A stretch of 64,000 nucleotides of DNA from Solea solea. Taxonomy: Eukaryota > Chordata > Actinopteri > Pleuronectiformes > Soleidae. Numbering within the stretch: position 1 is the stretch's first letter; each line of letters starts with the position of its first letter. The notes below the pieces were generated by a model. That model searched no databases. It worked only from the letters and a program-made list of their open reading frames with translations, and was not told where the DNA came from. Made by a program: the position numbers and the translations under genes. Shown here in pieces: positions 45,819-63,660 of this stretch. The stretch spans positions 137,501 to 201,500 of the forward strand of contig NC_081150.1 in assembly GCF_958295425.1 (NCBI RefSeq), given 5' to 3'.

Positions 45819-48800
45819 AATAATTAAGAAGAAATAGACCTGGTCCTGATTGACAAGGAAAAGCCTTTTAGCTCCAAGTCTCACGTTTGATGTTAAATTG
45901 GTTTCTTCTTTCACACTTTAAAGCAGAGAAATCACAAGCACATTATCATAATCAATGAAAACAGTAGAGTGTATACTCACTAAAGAAAGGCTGGAAAAGC
46001 TGCACTAAAAAAAATACAAATCGGTCAAAATGACAGTAGTTTTTGATAATGGTTCTGGATCTGGACCAAGGTCTGCCTTTCAGTGACCTGGGCTCTCTTA
46101 TTGCTGCAGGGACGACTGTGATCTCATGTTACCACAGACATGTGTGTCGTTCCCCTGTCTCTCCTTACACTCAGAATTATGCTGAGAACAGTGAGGTGTG
46201 GTCCTGAACATGGGTCAGCTGCTAGACCTGTGTCTGTAAGTCCACGAGGTGAAAACTGGAGCTGACAGATTCATAATGACCCATAATTCATTCTAAAGTG
46301 TGACTTTATTAACAGCACTGCTAAGGTTATGACGTTCATAACAAACAGCCCTCGCTGAAGCCCCCCCCTCTCCTGGCCATGTGTATTTGTTTTCAATGGA
46401 GCTGGTGAACACAAGCCATGGTACCATGTTCATGTCAGTGGAAGAACTGAAGACCATAAAATAACACTGCTGCCTGGATGAGTCTGCAGCCATGATGACA
46501 AGACTGGGTTTCCACTAAAACACTGTAGGGGAGGGGACAAAGCCTCCTCTACAACAAGTTACCATAGCAATGACATGGAAGCTGTGGCTCTCTATTTCTT
46601 TACAATATTACCTGCTGATGAGGAAATGCCCTCAGAGTGCACAGATGTAAGTTAGGAGTTAGGACTCTTCCCTCATCTAATCACACAGCCGCTGTGAAAT
46701 AGTAGGAAACTTAATGGGCGATGCCCTCTGAGACGATCAGAGACGATCAGAGATGACGATCAGAGACGATCATAGACATTGATCAGAGACGATCAGAGAT
46801 GACGATCAGAGATGACGATCAGAGACGATGATCATAGACGATGATCAGAGACGATCAGAGACGATCAGAGATGACGATCAGAGACGATCAGAGACGATCA
46901 GAGATGACGATCAGAGACGATCATAGACGATCAGAGACCAAATAGAGACGACGATCAGAGAGGATCATAGACATTGATCAGAGACGATCAGAGATGACGA
47001 TCAGAGACTATGATCATAGACGATGATCAGAGACGATGATCAGAGATGACGATCATAGACGACGATCAGAGATGACGATCAGAGACGATGATCAGAGACG
47101 ATCAGAGATGACGATCAGAGACGATCATAGACGGTGATCAGAGATGACGATCAGAGACGACAACCGGAGACAATCAGAGACGACGATCAGAGACAATCGG
47201 AGACGATCAGAGATGACGATCAGAGACGACAATCGGAGACAATCAGAGATGACGATCAGAGACGACAATCAGAGATGACAATCATAGACGATGATCAGAG
47301 ACGATCAGAGATGACGATCAGAGATGACAATCGGAGGCAATCAGAGATGACGATAAGAGACGATCAGAGACGACGATCAGAGACGACGATCAGTGACGAC
47401 GATCAGAGACGATCAGAAATGATCGAGCGAGGCAGAGAATTCAGAATTCACAGCTGCACCACAAACGACGACGACCTGAGTTTTAGGGTCAGGGATGAGA
47501 TGTAATGGTTGCGTTTGGTCAAAGTGTAGCTTGCTAGCGTCAGCTTTTCCTCTGCATTGTGTAGTAACACAGTAATTTGAATATGACAGGGTTAATAACT
47601 GCAGTGTAGTAATATTGACTTCTTTTTTGACAACTTGTAAAACAAAAGGGAACAGTTATTGACGATACTTTCTCCTTGTTTTGCATTGTCCAGCGTTATT
47701 GGTCCACCAGAAGGCACGCATGGAGAGGCTGTGGCATGAGCTGGAACTGAAGAAGAAGAAGCTGGAGAAGCTAAAAGAGGAGGTGAATGAGATGGAGAAC
47801 GACCTGACCAGGAGACGACTGGAAAGATCCAACTCGGCCTCCCAAATTCCTTCGGTGAGCTTTCCCTCTTTTTTACTGGCACATCAATCGTTTACAAAAG
47901 AAAAAGCTCATTGTGCTGTTGCTGTTAACTCTGGAAGTCGAAAGAAAACGGCAACAACCGTTTTTATGGTTATTACTGAGAAACAAATGGAATCTGGGTC
48001 ACACCACCACTCTGAAACTATGCTGATTACAGGCTCTGTTTATGATTTGGCTGATATCTCTCCACGTCCCCACACTGACGGGGAACACAGTGTCTGTCAG
48101 ATTCACTTCACTGTCCACACAGCAGCAGCAGTAACAGTAACAGCAGCAGCAGCATAATAAGCAGCAGCAGCAGCAGCAGCAGCATAATAAGCAGCAGCAG
48201 CAGCAGCAGCTCCATACTTGTGAAACATGTCTCCTGCTTTTCTTTCATGTTTGTCTTCATTAGCAGCCGTGAGTTGTTTTTAAACGTTCAGATGAAGTTC
48301 TCTTGTCTTCTCTTGTCTTCTCTTGTCTTGAGTCACAGACGAAGAGGAGTGAAACAGCTGTGGCAGGTTCATTAGCTGCTGTTGCTAAGTTCAGTAGCTC
48401 TTTGGTTTGTGGCGTTCACTGAGGAAAGGGGCGTGGTCACAGTCACTTACACTCATGCTTTTTGTCTTTGTCAGATTGAGGAAATGAAGCAGTTACGATG
48501 CAAAAACAGATCATTGCAAATCGACATCGACTGTCTCACCAAAGAAATTGATCTCCTTCAAACTAGAGGTAGGAATCTGTCTCTCTGTCTTTCTGTTTGT
48601 CTGTGTGCCTGTCTGTCTCACTGCCTGTCTGTCTCTCTGTGTATATGTGTGTCTGTCTGCCTGTCTGTCTGTGTCATACATGATTGCAGACTGCAGCTGT
48701 GACACACGTGTCTTCCTGTTCAACACTCCACTGTTGACAGAGATGGAGCCTCTGGTTATCAATAATATAAACAGAAATAAAATAATAAAAATAATAATAA

Positions 48801-51640
48801 TATAAACAGAAAAATAATAACAATAATAATATAAACAGAAATAAAATAATATAAACAGAAATAAAATAATAATATATAAACAGAAATAAAATAATAATAT
48901 AAACAGAAAAAATAATAATAATAACAATAATATAAACAGAAATAAAATAATATAAACAGAAAAAATAATAATAATAACAATAATAATATAAAAAGAAATA
49001 AAATAATAATAATATAAACAGAAAAATAATAAAAATAATAACAATAATATAAACAGAAATAAAATAATAATAATATAAACAGAAATAAAATAACAAAAAT
49101 ATAAACAGAAATAAAATAACAATAATATAAACAGAAATAAAATAATAATAATATAAACAGAAATAAAATAATAATATATTAACAGAAATAAAATAATAAT
49201 ATAAACAGAAAAAATAATAATAATAACAATAATAATATAAACAGAAATAAAATAATAATATAAACAGAAATAAAATAATAATATAAACAGAAAAAATAAT
49301 AATAATAACAATAATAATATAAACAGAAATACAATAATAATAATATAAACAGGAATAAAATAATAATATAAACAGAAATAAAATAATAATAACAATAATA
49401 TAAACAGAAATAAAATAATAATATAAACAGAAATAAAATAATAATAATAATAATAATATAAACAAATAAAATAATAATATAAACAGAAATAAAATAATAA
49501 TAATATAAACAGAAATAAAATAATAATAATATAAACAGAAATAATAATAACAATAATAATATAAACAGAAATAAAATAATAATAATAATAATATAAACAA
49601 ATAAAATAATAATATAAACAGAAATAAAATAATAATAATATAAACAGAAATAATAATAATAATAATAATAACAATAATAATATAAACAGAAATAAAATAA
49701 TAATAATATAAACAGAAATAAAATAATAATAATAATATAAACAGAAATAAAATAATAATAATATAAACAAATAAAATAATAATATAAACAGAAATAAAAT
49801 AATAATAATAATAATAATAATAATATAAACAGAAATAAAATAATAATAATAATAATAATAATAATATAAACAGAAATAAAATAATAATAATTATATAAAC
49901 ATCACAATAATAATCAACAATGTCCTGCCATGAATAAAATCAGTGTGTGTGTCTGTGTCTCTGCAACAACGCGCCCCGTTACTGGAGCTTGATCAATAAT
50001 TTGGTCAAACATCTTTTGTTCGAGCCCCAAAGTAAAAATGTAAAAATTAAAACACACACATAAATGTGTGGCTGTTATATAATCCACACTAAAATATTTC
50101 AAAACAAAAGACATGGTTCAAATATCCAGTTCAAACATTAATACATAAATAAATAAATAACTTCAACTGAACCTATTTCACATGTTCATCAGCGTATATA
50201 AATATATACACATCCAAGCTCTAATATTGTGATATAGAATAATATCTAATATCAGCTCAAGCCTCATATGAGGAGAACATTTAGAGCCACTCACATTTAA
50301 CAGATTACAGCAGTGGGCGGCGGCTCAGGAGCTGATGAACATCTGTGATAGAAGATATGCTGCACATAGATGCTGGAGGAGGAAGAGGAGGAGGAGGAGG
50401 AGACTTGTTATGATGTGCTATTATTGCTTCATGCTATAACAGTGGACAGTTGATGAACACTGTAACTTCATGGATGATTTATTCAGTCACATTATGGTGG
50501 AGCTGTAAATAATCTGTGTTTCCTGTGTTCTACAGGACCACACTTTAATCCTAGTGTAATCCATAATTTCTATGACAACATTGGATTCCTCGGTCCTGTC
50601 CCACCCAAACCTAAAGGTACTTCATCTGTTGGTAAGTGTGATCATATTATGGATCCTCAGCTGACATCAGACGACCTGAGACCATCTCTGCACACTCACA
50701 CTGACACGTTTACAATCTATCGATCATAAAAAAACACTTTAACAACTTAATAGAATATAGAATATATCATATATCGTATAGAATATGGAATATATCATAT
50801 AGAATACATCATATAGAATATGGAATATAGAATATGGAATATAGAATATAGAATATAGAATATAGAATATGGAATATATAATATGGAATATATCATATTG
50901 AATATAGACTATAGAATATGGAATATAGAATATGGAATCTATAATATAGAATATAGAATATTGAATATATCATATAGAATATATATAGAATATAGAATAT
51001 TGAATATGGAATATAGAATATGGAATATATAATATAGAATATGGAATATATCATATTGAATATAGAATATGGAATCTATAATATAGAATATAGAATATGG
51101 AATATATCATATAGAATATATCATATATAATATAGAATATGGAATATATCATATATAATATAGAATATTGAATATATCATATAGAATATGGAATATATCA
51201 TATAGAATATGGAATATATCATATAGAATATAGAATATATCATTTATAATATAGAATATGGAATATAGAATATAGCATATGGAATATATCATATATCATA
51301 TGGAATATAGAATATAGAATATATAATATAGAATATGGAATATAGAACTCCATGCTGCCAAGAGTGACACTATACAGAAGTAACATCAGTCTGAGATAGT
51401 TTATTCTTTTTTATTAACTGTTGCTGGTTCTACTGAGGACTGGCTGACTGACTGTCTCTGTCTTTCTGTCTCTGTCTTTCTGTCTCTGTGTCTGGTGCAG
51501 ACTCGGGCAGTAAGACGGTGAAGCCCGCTGCAGAGCATGAGGAGGACGAGGGGACACAGTGGAGCTGCACCGCCTGCACCTTCCTGAACCACCCCGCCTT
51601 AAACCGCTGTGAACAGTGTGAGTTCCCGCGTCACTTCTGA
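41000..51640 (+). CDS. tab2: TAB2, TAK1-binding adaptor (six coding exons)
   Basis: Coding exons are 41000-41101, 42904-44581, 47694-47854, 48475-48568, 50536-50631 and 51501-51640. Together they give 2271 nt, 756 residues plus stop, with all phases consistent; human TAB2 is about 693. Residues about 8-51 form the ubiquitin-binding CUE domain. A long Ser/Pro/Gln-rich linker includes the conserved [20 protein letters not shown] block near residue 330 and three related QP-x-x-x-IS-A-N/S repeats at about 410-465. Residues about 594-678 are the coiled coil that binds TAK1, and 731-756 the NZF finger (C733, C736, C747, C750) that reads K63-linked ubiquitin. TAB2 links ubiquitinated upstream factors to TAK1 and so to NF-kB and MAPK signalling in the cytosol. 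TAB3 is the closest alternative; sequence similarity and the adjacent zc3h12d favour tab2. Confidence 0.93.
41222..41394 (-). mobile_element. tRNA-derived SINE with L2-type tail and expanded B-box region
   Basis: This is the reverse-strand counterpart of the SINE at 862-1015, in tab2 intron 2. It has the same GTGGCTCAGTGGTTAAGAC head and the same GCGTCTGCTAAATGACATG tail with (TGTAA)n. Around the B box the unit ATGGTCGC is repeated, adding about 20 bp relative to the other copy. Confidence 0.85.
42027..42150. mobile_element. 124-bp miniature inverted-repeat element
   Basis: Perfect 10-bp inverted ends GTGTTGTAGT and ACTACAACAC enclose tandem GGTCTCGGTCTCGA / GTCTTGGTCTTG sequence, a compact repeat familiar from many fish genomes. 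Located in tab2 intron 2. No target duplication seen. Confidence 0.7.
42904..44581 (+). CDS. tab2: tab2 large central exon (CUE second half, linker)
   Basis: The acceptor CTTTCTCCCTCAG ends at 42903 and the donor GTGAGC begins at 44582. At 1678 nt this is the giant exon typical of TAB2 genes. It encodes residues 35-593, beginning [14 protein letters not shown] (end of CUE) and ending [10 protein letters not shown]. It has poly-Ser stretches (about 305-315 and 370-390) that appear longer than in the human protein and explain part of the extra length. It ends in phase 1. Confidence 0.95.
44604..44736 (+). repeat. 15-bp minisatellite just after the large exon
   Basis: About eight tandem copies of GAAACACACTCAGCA (or ...CTCTCCA) start 22 bp downstream of the splice donor. 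Because 15 is a multiple of 3, the tab2 reading frame stays open through the array as [18 protein letters not shown] repeats and stops at 44740-44742. Confidence 0.95.
44750..46730 (+). other. tab2 intron 3, no gene recognised
   Basis: Intron sequence with an (ATT)n tract at 45788-45820 and CA-rich stretches near 45712. Nothing else could be supported. Confidence 0.5.
46731..47425. repeat. GATCAGAGAC minisatellite, about 0.7 kb
   Basis: Imperfect tandem copies of GATCAGAGAC and GATCAGAGATGAC (10-13 bp) in tab2 intron 3, dense in GATC sites. A frame of 123 codons on the plus strand (47134-47505) is Asp/Arg-rich repeat translation and not a gene. Confidence 0.95.
47694..47854 (+). CDS. tab2: tab2 coiled-coil exon 1
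   Basis: Acceptor CATTGTCCAG ends at 47693 and donor GTGAGC begins at 47855. 161 nt enters in phase 1 (G|CG makes Ala) and leaves in phase 0. It encodes [20 protein letters not shown] and onward, a strongly charged heptad-type helix, ending SNSASQIPS. This is the TAK1-binding coiled coil. Confidence 0.95.
48120..48212. repeat. (CAG)n / AGCAGCATAATA repeat
   Basis: Interrupted CAG runs with two AGCAGCATAATAAGCAGC units in tab2 intron 4. This lies outside the coding exons, so it does not encode polyglutamine. Confidence 0.9.
48475..48568 (+). CDS. tab2: tab2 coiled-coil exon 2
   Basis: Acceptor TCTTTGTCAG ends at 48474 and donor GTAGGA begins at 48569. 94 nt encodes [20 protein letters not shown] and continues to LLQTR, the second part of the coiled coil, ending in phase 1. 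Confidence 0.93.
48755..49900. repeat. 1.1-kb AT-rich ATAATATAAACAGAAATAAA minisatellite
   Basis: Tandem, variable-length units combining (AAT)n with ATAAACAGAAATAAAAT fill most of tab2 intron 5. The very long minus-strand frames of Tyr/Ile/Leu/Phe across it come from absence of stop codons in the repeat and are not genes. Confidence 0.95.
49910..50535 (+). other. Rest of tab2 intron 5
   Basis: AT-rich intron with a short GGA run at about 50380-50402. Nothing else recognised. The acceptor TGTTCTACAG closes it at 50535. Confidence 0.5.
50536..50631 (+). CDS. tab2: tab2 linker exon with tandem donors
   Basis: It encodes [17 protein letters not shown] and LGPVPPKPK, the conserved stretch between coiled coil and NZF. 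Two donors share one phase: GTACTT after 50616 and the stronger GTAAGT after 50631. I chose 50631 on donor strength; the shorter form would omit five residues (GTSSV). Confidence 0.85.
50750..51345. repeat. GAATATAGAATATGGAATAT minisatellite, 0.6 kb
   Basis: Imperfect tandem units of GAATATAGAATATG and GAATATATCATATA fill tab2 intron 6. They include many ATATCATATAGAATAT self-complementary stretches. Confidence 0.95.
51501..51640 (+). CDS. tab2: tab2 terminal coding exon (NZF finger)
   Basis: Acceptor GTCTGGTGCAG ends at 51500. After an acidic linker (EHEEDEG) it encodes [20 protein letters not shown] and ends FPRHF, stop TGA at 51638-51640. The W-x-C-x2-C-x10-C-x2-C pattern with TF after the second Cys is a ubiquitin-binding NZF. 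Confidence 0.95.
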
Positions 51641-53335
51641 GCCGACCGCGCCACGCTGCATCCTCCTCTGTCCTCCTCTGCCCTCCTCTGCTCACCTACA
51701 ATAGAAAAGGACCTCCTGTATTTCCCCTCCATGTATTAAAGCTGGGACAGGTGACGCCTCGGTGCGGCCGCTTTTCTCTCTGAGGTTTTTACAGAACGCT
51801 GTTCACTGAAGGTTTGACTGGAGTGTGTTTACAGCTGCTGTTGAAGTAGATGATACCTCACTGAGAGACTCACTGTGCTCGTCTGCAGCCCCGAGGTTAC
51901 CTCACTGATCCCGCTGACAGTATTATTATGACACACACACACAGACACACACAGACACACAGGACTGTGGGACTGGACTCTGAAGGGAAACCGTGTGGAT
52001 TCTCCCGTCCGTTTGCCGTTTGTAGAGATTGTCAAAGTGTCGCTGTCGTTCTCGGTCTCTTCAGTCGTGAGTTAGTGAATCAGAGAAACTAAGTTGCATG
52101 CTTTGTGTACAGTACACGGAGGCAGAAAGTCCCCATGAGCTTTTCTTCTGTACATATTTTAGAGTTTGCCTCCTTCCTGGCTCTTTGAATCACTTGTATT
52201 TCCTTGTAAGTATAGCTTTGTAGACTTTAATAACTTCTTTGTCCTGTTTCGTTTCCCTCTTTCAAACAAATAAGCGTCATGCTCCTCGTTAAGCTTTTTA
52301 CTTGAGATCTGTGAGAGTTGAAGCCTTGCAGAAGCAGAGGAACAGAGCAGTCATCATGAAGCTACGTCTGCCGGGTCCGTTCATCGCTCGTGTCATTTGC
52401 TGACTTTCCTGTGTACGAGGTGCAGATGCAGCAGAGTGGAAGGTGGAGGAATCGTTTCACTTTGATTTTTCTTTTTGTTTTTGTTTTTCTTTGGTCTGTT
52501 CGGGGCTGTCGGGGTGAGGGAATGAGTCAAACTGCCATGTTATCTGACAACTGGAATGTAGGTTTGATGTTTGGGGACAAAAACACCTCAGTGCAAAGAG
52601 ACACTATAATATTTTCCAGTACAATCAGGCTGTGACTGCAGATTGATGTCACAGCTGAGTTTAGGTGGTGTGTGAGGTCCTGAGGTCAAAGTCTTTCTGT
52701 TTATCATGCTCCAATGACACAAGTACAACAGGTTGCCATAGTTACAGTATCTTGCAAGCAGATGAGGCAAAAAATAAAAGACGAGATAAAGAAAAGCAAA
52801 AATCTCATGTTTTTCTCGGTGTAAGCACAAGATGACTGTCCACTTATTCTTCTCCTGTTATTTGGCTCCATTCATCCTCCTAAGCTTGTATTGATGGGGG
52901 TGTTTCTAAAGTTTACTTTTGTCATTAACTTACCTTAACTGTGGACTAGTTACATTTTTACCACATTGTGAAATGTTGCCTTTAGAATTGAATTTGTATT
53001 GATCTTCTCTTTTGTCACGTACAAGTGCCTTTTTTAAAGCAAAACTCTGATTTTGTGTAAACCCGTTTAAAAGTAGATGAATTGTCTCTTAAGCACTTAC
53101 AACATTTTTATTTTTTCCTTTTTCCAACCCAAAGAAACCGGTTCAGCTTGATCTGCACCTTGGTGTGAAGAGGCAGTTTATTCATGTTTTATTCAATGGA
53201 AAAAATAATAATAATTTGGATATCTAAAGTTTTTGTTTTATTTCTTTTTTTTTGATTTTGATTTTAGCTGGGAAAACTGTCTTTGTAACAGATAAGTTAT
53301 TTGTAAAAACAATAAAAAAAAATCTATTCTGAATG
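51641..53335 (+). other. tab2: tab2 3' UTR
   Basis: Sequence after the stop has no further exon signals and runs about 1.7 kb to the AATAAA at 53311. An earlier ATTAAA at 51735-51740 could give a short form of about 110 nt. Several T-rich stretches (for example 52460-52495) and a short CA run at 51931-51960 are present. The long form is favoured because TAB2 mRNAs usually have long 3' UTRs. Confidence 0.6.
53311..53316 (+). terminator. tab2: Distal poly(A) signal of tab2
   Basis: A canonical AATAAA followed by an A-rich stretch and a TGTGTCTTATT downstream element. Predicted cleavage is about 53330. Confidence 0.55.
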
Positions 53336-53536
53336 TGTCTTATTAATAATACTACTACACATGGAATCTTTTCCCCACTAGATGGCAGTAGAAGTCAAGA
53401 AGGGCAGTTAACGTGGAGCTCCAGTATTAGCTTCCTGTGACGTAGATTTAGGTTCATATTCATCACACATGCATTCATATAATAAGAATAATAAGAATAA
53501 TACACGTATCATCACGTTTCCAGTGACTTGAGTGTT

Positions 53537-53542
53537 TTTATT
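53537..53542 (-). terminator. zc3h12d: Poly(A) signal of zc3h12d
   Basis: Minus-strand AATAAA about 340 nt downstream of the zc3h12d stop codon, giving a compact 3' UTR of about 360 nt and cleavage near 53515. Confidence 0.5.
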
Positions 53543-53881
53543 TTGACAGGCACAGGAAATGCAACCTTTACAAAAGTAAAGATGGGAGCGATTCCTCACT
53601 TTGAGGCAGGAACAGAAAACAACACATGCTGCTTTGATAACATGATAATAACATGATAATAACATGATGGTGCATTGCACTTGGACACTGGGATAAAGAA
53701 ACGGCTTTCAGTCTGCTGCGTGTTCAGCACTTAATGCTTAGAATCAAGGGCAAGTTTGGATTAATGCCACTCATCAGTCACTTTAAATAAAAACGCTAGA
53801 AAAGTTACTTTTTCAGGTTTGGATGAGAAAACACACCAAGGGCTCATTCTCAGTGTGTGTAGGTGTGTGTGTGCGTGAAGG

Positions 53882-61330
<7,449 letters not shown>

Positions 61331-61335
61331 ACTGA

Positions 61336-63418
61336 GATGACTGTATCAAGTATATGTGACTGTATCAAGTATATGTGACTGTATCCTGTATATGTGACTG
61401 TATCAAGTATATGTGACTGTATCGTGTATATGTGACTGTATCAAGTATATGTGACTGTATCGTGTATATGTGACTGTATCAAGTATATGTGACTGTATAG
61501 TGTATATGTGACTGTATCGTGTATATGTGACTGTATCAAGTATATGTGACTGTATCAAGTATATGTGACTGTATCGTGTATATGTGACTGTATAGTGTAT
61601 ATGTGACTGTATCCTGTATATGTGACTGTATCAAGTATATGTGACTGTATCAAGTATATGTGACTGTATCAAGTATATGTGACTGTATCGTGTATATGTG
61701 ACTGTATAGTGTATATGTGACTGTATAGTGTATATGTGACTGTATCCTGTATATGTGACTGTATCAAGTATATGTGACTGTATCGTGTATATGTGACTGT
61801 ATCCTGTATATGTGACTGTATAGTGTATATGTGACTGTATCCTGTATATGTGACTGTATCGTGTATATGTGACTGTATCCTGTATATGTGACTGTATCGT
61901 GTATATGTGACTGTATCCTGTATATGTGACTGTATCGTGTATATGTGATTGTATCAAGTATATGTGACTGTATCGTGTATATGTGACTGTATAGTGTATA
62001 TGTGACTGTATAGTGTATATGTGACTGTATCCTGTATATGTGACTGTAAAGTGTATATGTGACTGTATCCTGTATATGTGACTGTATAGTGTATATGTGA
62101 CTGTATCGTGTATATGTGACTGTATCCTGTATATGTGACTGTATCATGTATATGTGACTGTATCAAGTATATGTGACTGTATCGTGTATATGTGACTGTA
62201 TCCTGTATATGTGACTGTATCGTGTATATGTGACTGTATCAAGTATATGTGACTGTATCGTATATATGTGACTGTATCAAGTATATGTGACTGTATCCTG
62301 TATATGTGACTGTATAGTGTATATGTGACTGTATCAAGTATATGTGACTGTATCCTGTATATGTGACTGTATCGTGTATATGTGACTGTATCGTGTATAT
62401 GTGACTGTATCGTGTATATGTGACTGTATCAAGTATATGTGACTGTATCGAGTATATGTGACTGTATAGTGTATATGTGACTGTATCGTGTATATGTGAC
62501 TGTATCCTGTATATGTGACTGTATCCTGTACATGTGACTGTATCAAGTATATGTGACTGTATCCTGTATATGTGACTGTATCGTGTATATGTGACTGTAT
62601 CGTGTATATGTGACTGTATCGTGTATATGTGACTGTATCCTGTACATGTGACTGTATCAAGTATATGTGACTGTATCGAGTATATGTGACTGTATCCTGT
62701 ATATGTGACTGTATAGTGTATATGTGACTGTATCCTGTATATGTGACTGTATCATGTATATGTGACTGTATCAAGTATATGTGACTGTATCGTGTATATG
62801 TGACTGTATAGTGTATATGTGACTGTATCCTGTATATGTGACTGTATCGTGTATATGTGACTGTATCAAGTATATGTGACTGTATCATTTATATGTGACT
62901 GTATTGTGTATATGTGACTGTATAGTGTATATGTTACTGTATAGTGTATATGTGACTGTATCATTTATATGTGACTGTATCGTATATATGTGACTGTATA
63001 GTGTATATGTGACTGTATCGTGAATATGTGACTGTATAGTGTATATGTGACTGTATAGTGTATATGTGACTGTATCGTGAATATGTGACTGTATCCTGTA
63101 TATGTGACTGTATAGTGTATATGTGACTGTAAAGTGTATATGTGACTGTATCCTGTATATGTGACTGTATCGTGTATATGTGACTGTATCCTGTATATGT
63201 GACTGTATCGTGTAAATGTGACTGTATCGTGTAAATGTGACTGTATAGTGTATATGTGACTGTATCATTTATATGTGACTGTATCGAGTAAATGTGACTG
63301 TATAGTGTATATGTGACTGTATCATTTATATGTGACTGTATCGAGTAAATGTGACTGTATAGTGTATATGTGACTGTATCATTTATATGTGACTGTATCG
63401 AGTAAATGTGACTGTATA

Positions 63419-63428
<10 letters not shown>
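61336..63428. repeat. 19-bp GTATATGTGACTGTATCNN minisatellite, about 110 copies
   Basis: A 2.1-kb array with 19-bp periodicity. The last two bases and neighbours vary among CAA, CCT, CGT, AGT and CAT forms, and the rightmost third carries GTAAATG and ATTTATATG variants. It ends in an (AT)n tract at 63429-63458. Minus-strand frames rich in IQSHI/DTVTYT arise because 19-bp units lack stops there. Confidence 0.97.
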
Positions 63429-63459
<31 letters not shown>

Positions 63460-63460
<1 letters not shown>

Positions 63461-63660
63461 CATTAAAATCACCTAAAAGCGCAGAGAGTACTGGTCAAAG
63501 CTCTCATTCCCTCCCATGTTAAAAGTCTGCGTTGGAGTTTTGGAAATATCAAGACGAAGGTGATTTTAAACCTGTAAATTTCTCTATCAATTCACACCTA
63601 TTTCTCACAAATTTAAATGTGGGAGCTGCTGAAACTCCTGACGCATATTGGTCAAATTGC
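63460..63660. other. Unique spacer between two arrays
   Basis: About 200 bp of non-repetitive sequence between the 19-bp and 38-bp arrays, with no frame or element recognised. It may be part of the same mobile unit as the 38-bp repeats. Confidence 0.4.

Noticed and set aside
47134..47505. Asp/Arg/Gln-rich frame of 123 codons
   Set aside because: Translation of the GATCAGAGAC minisatellite inside a tab2 intron.
48511..49770. 419-codon minus-strand frame rich in Tyr, Ile, Phe and Leu, like a membrane protein
   Set aside because: It is the AT-rich minisatellite in tab2 intron 5 read in reverse; other frames are equally open and it overlaps tab2 exon sequence antisense.
61631..63268. Repetitive frames of IQSHIHDTVTYT type
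   Set aside because: By-product of the 19-bp repeat, which lacks stop codons on that strand; no start context or non-repeat part.
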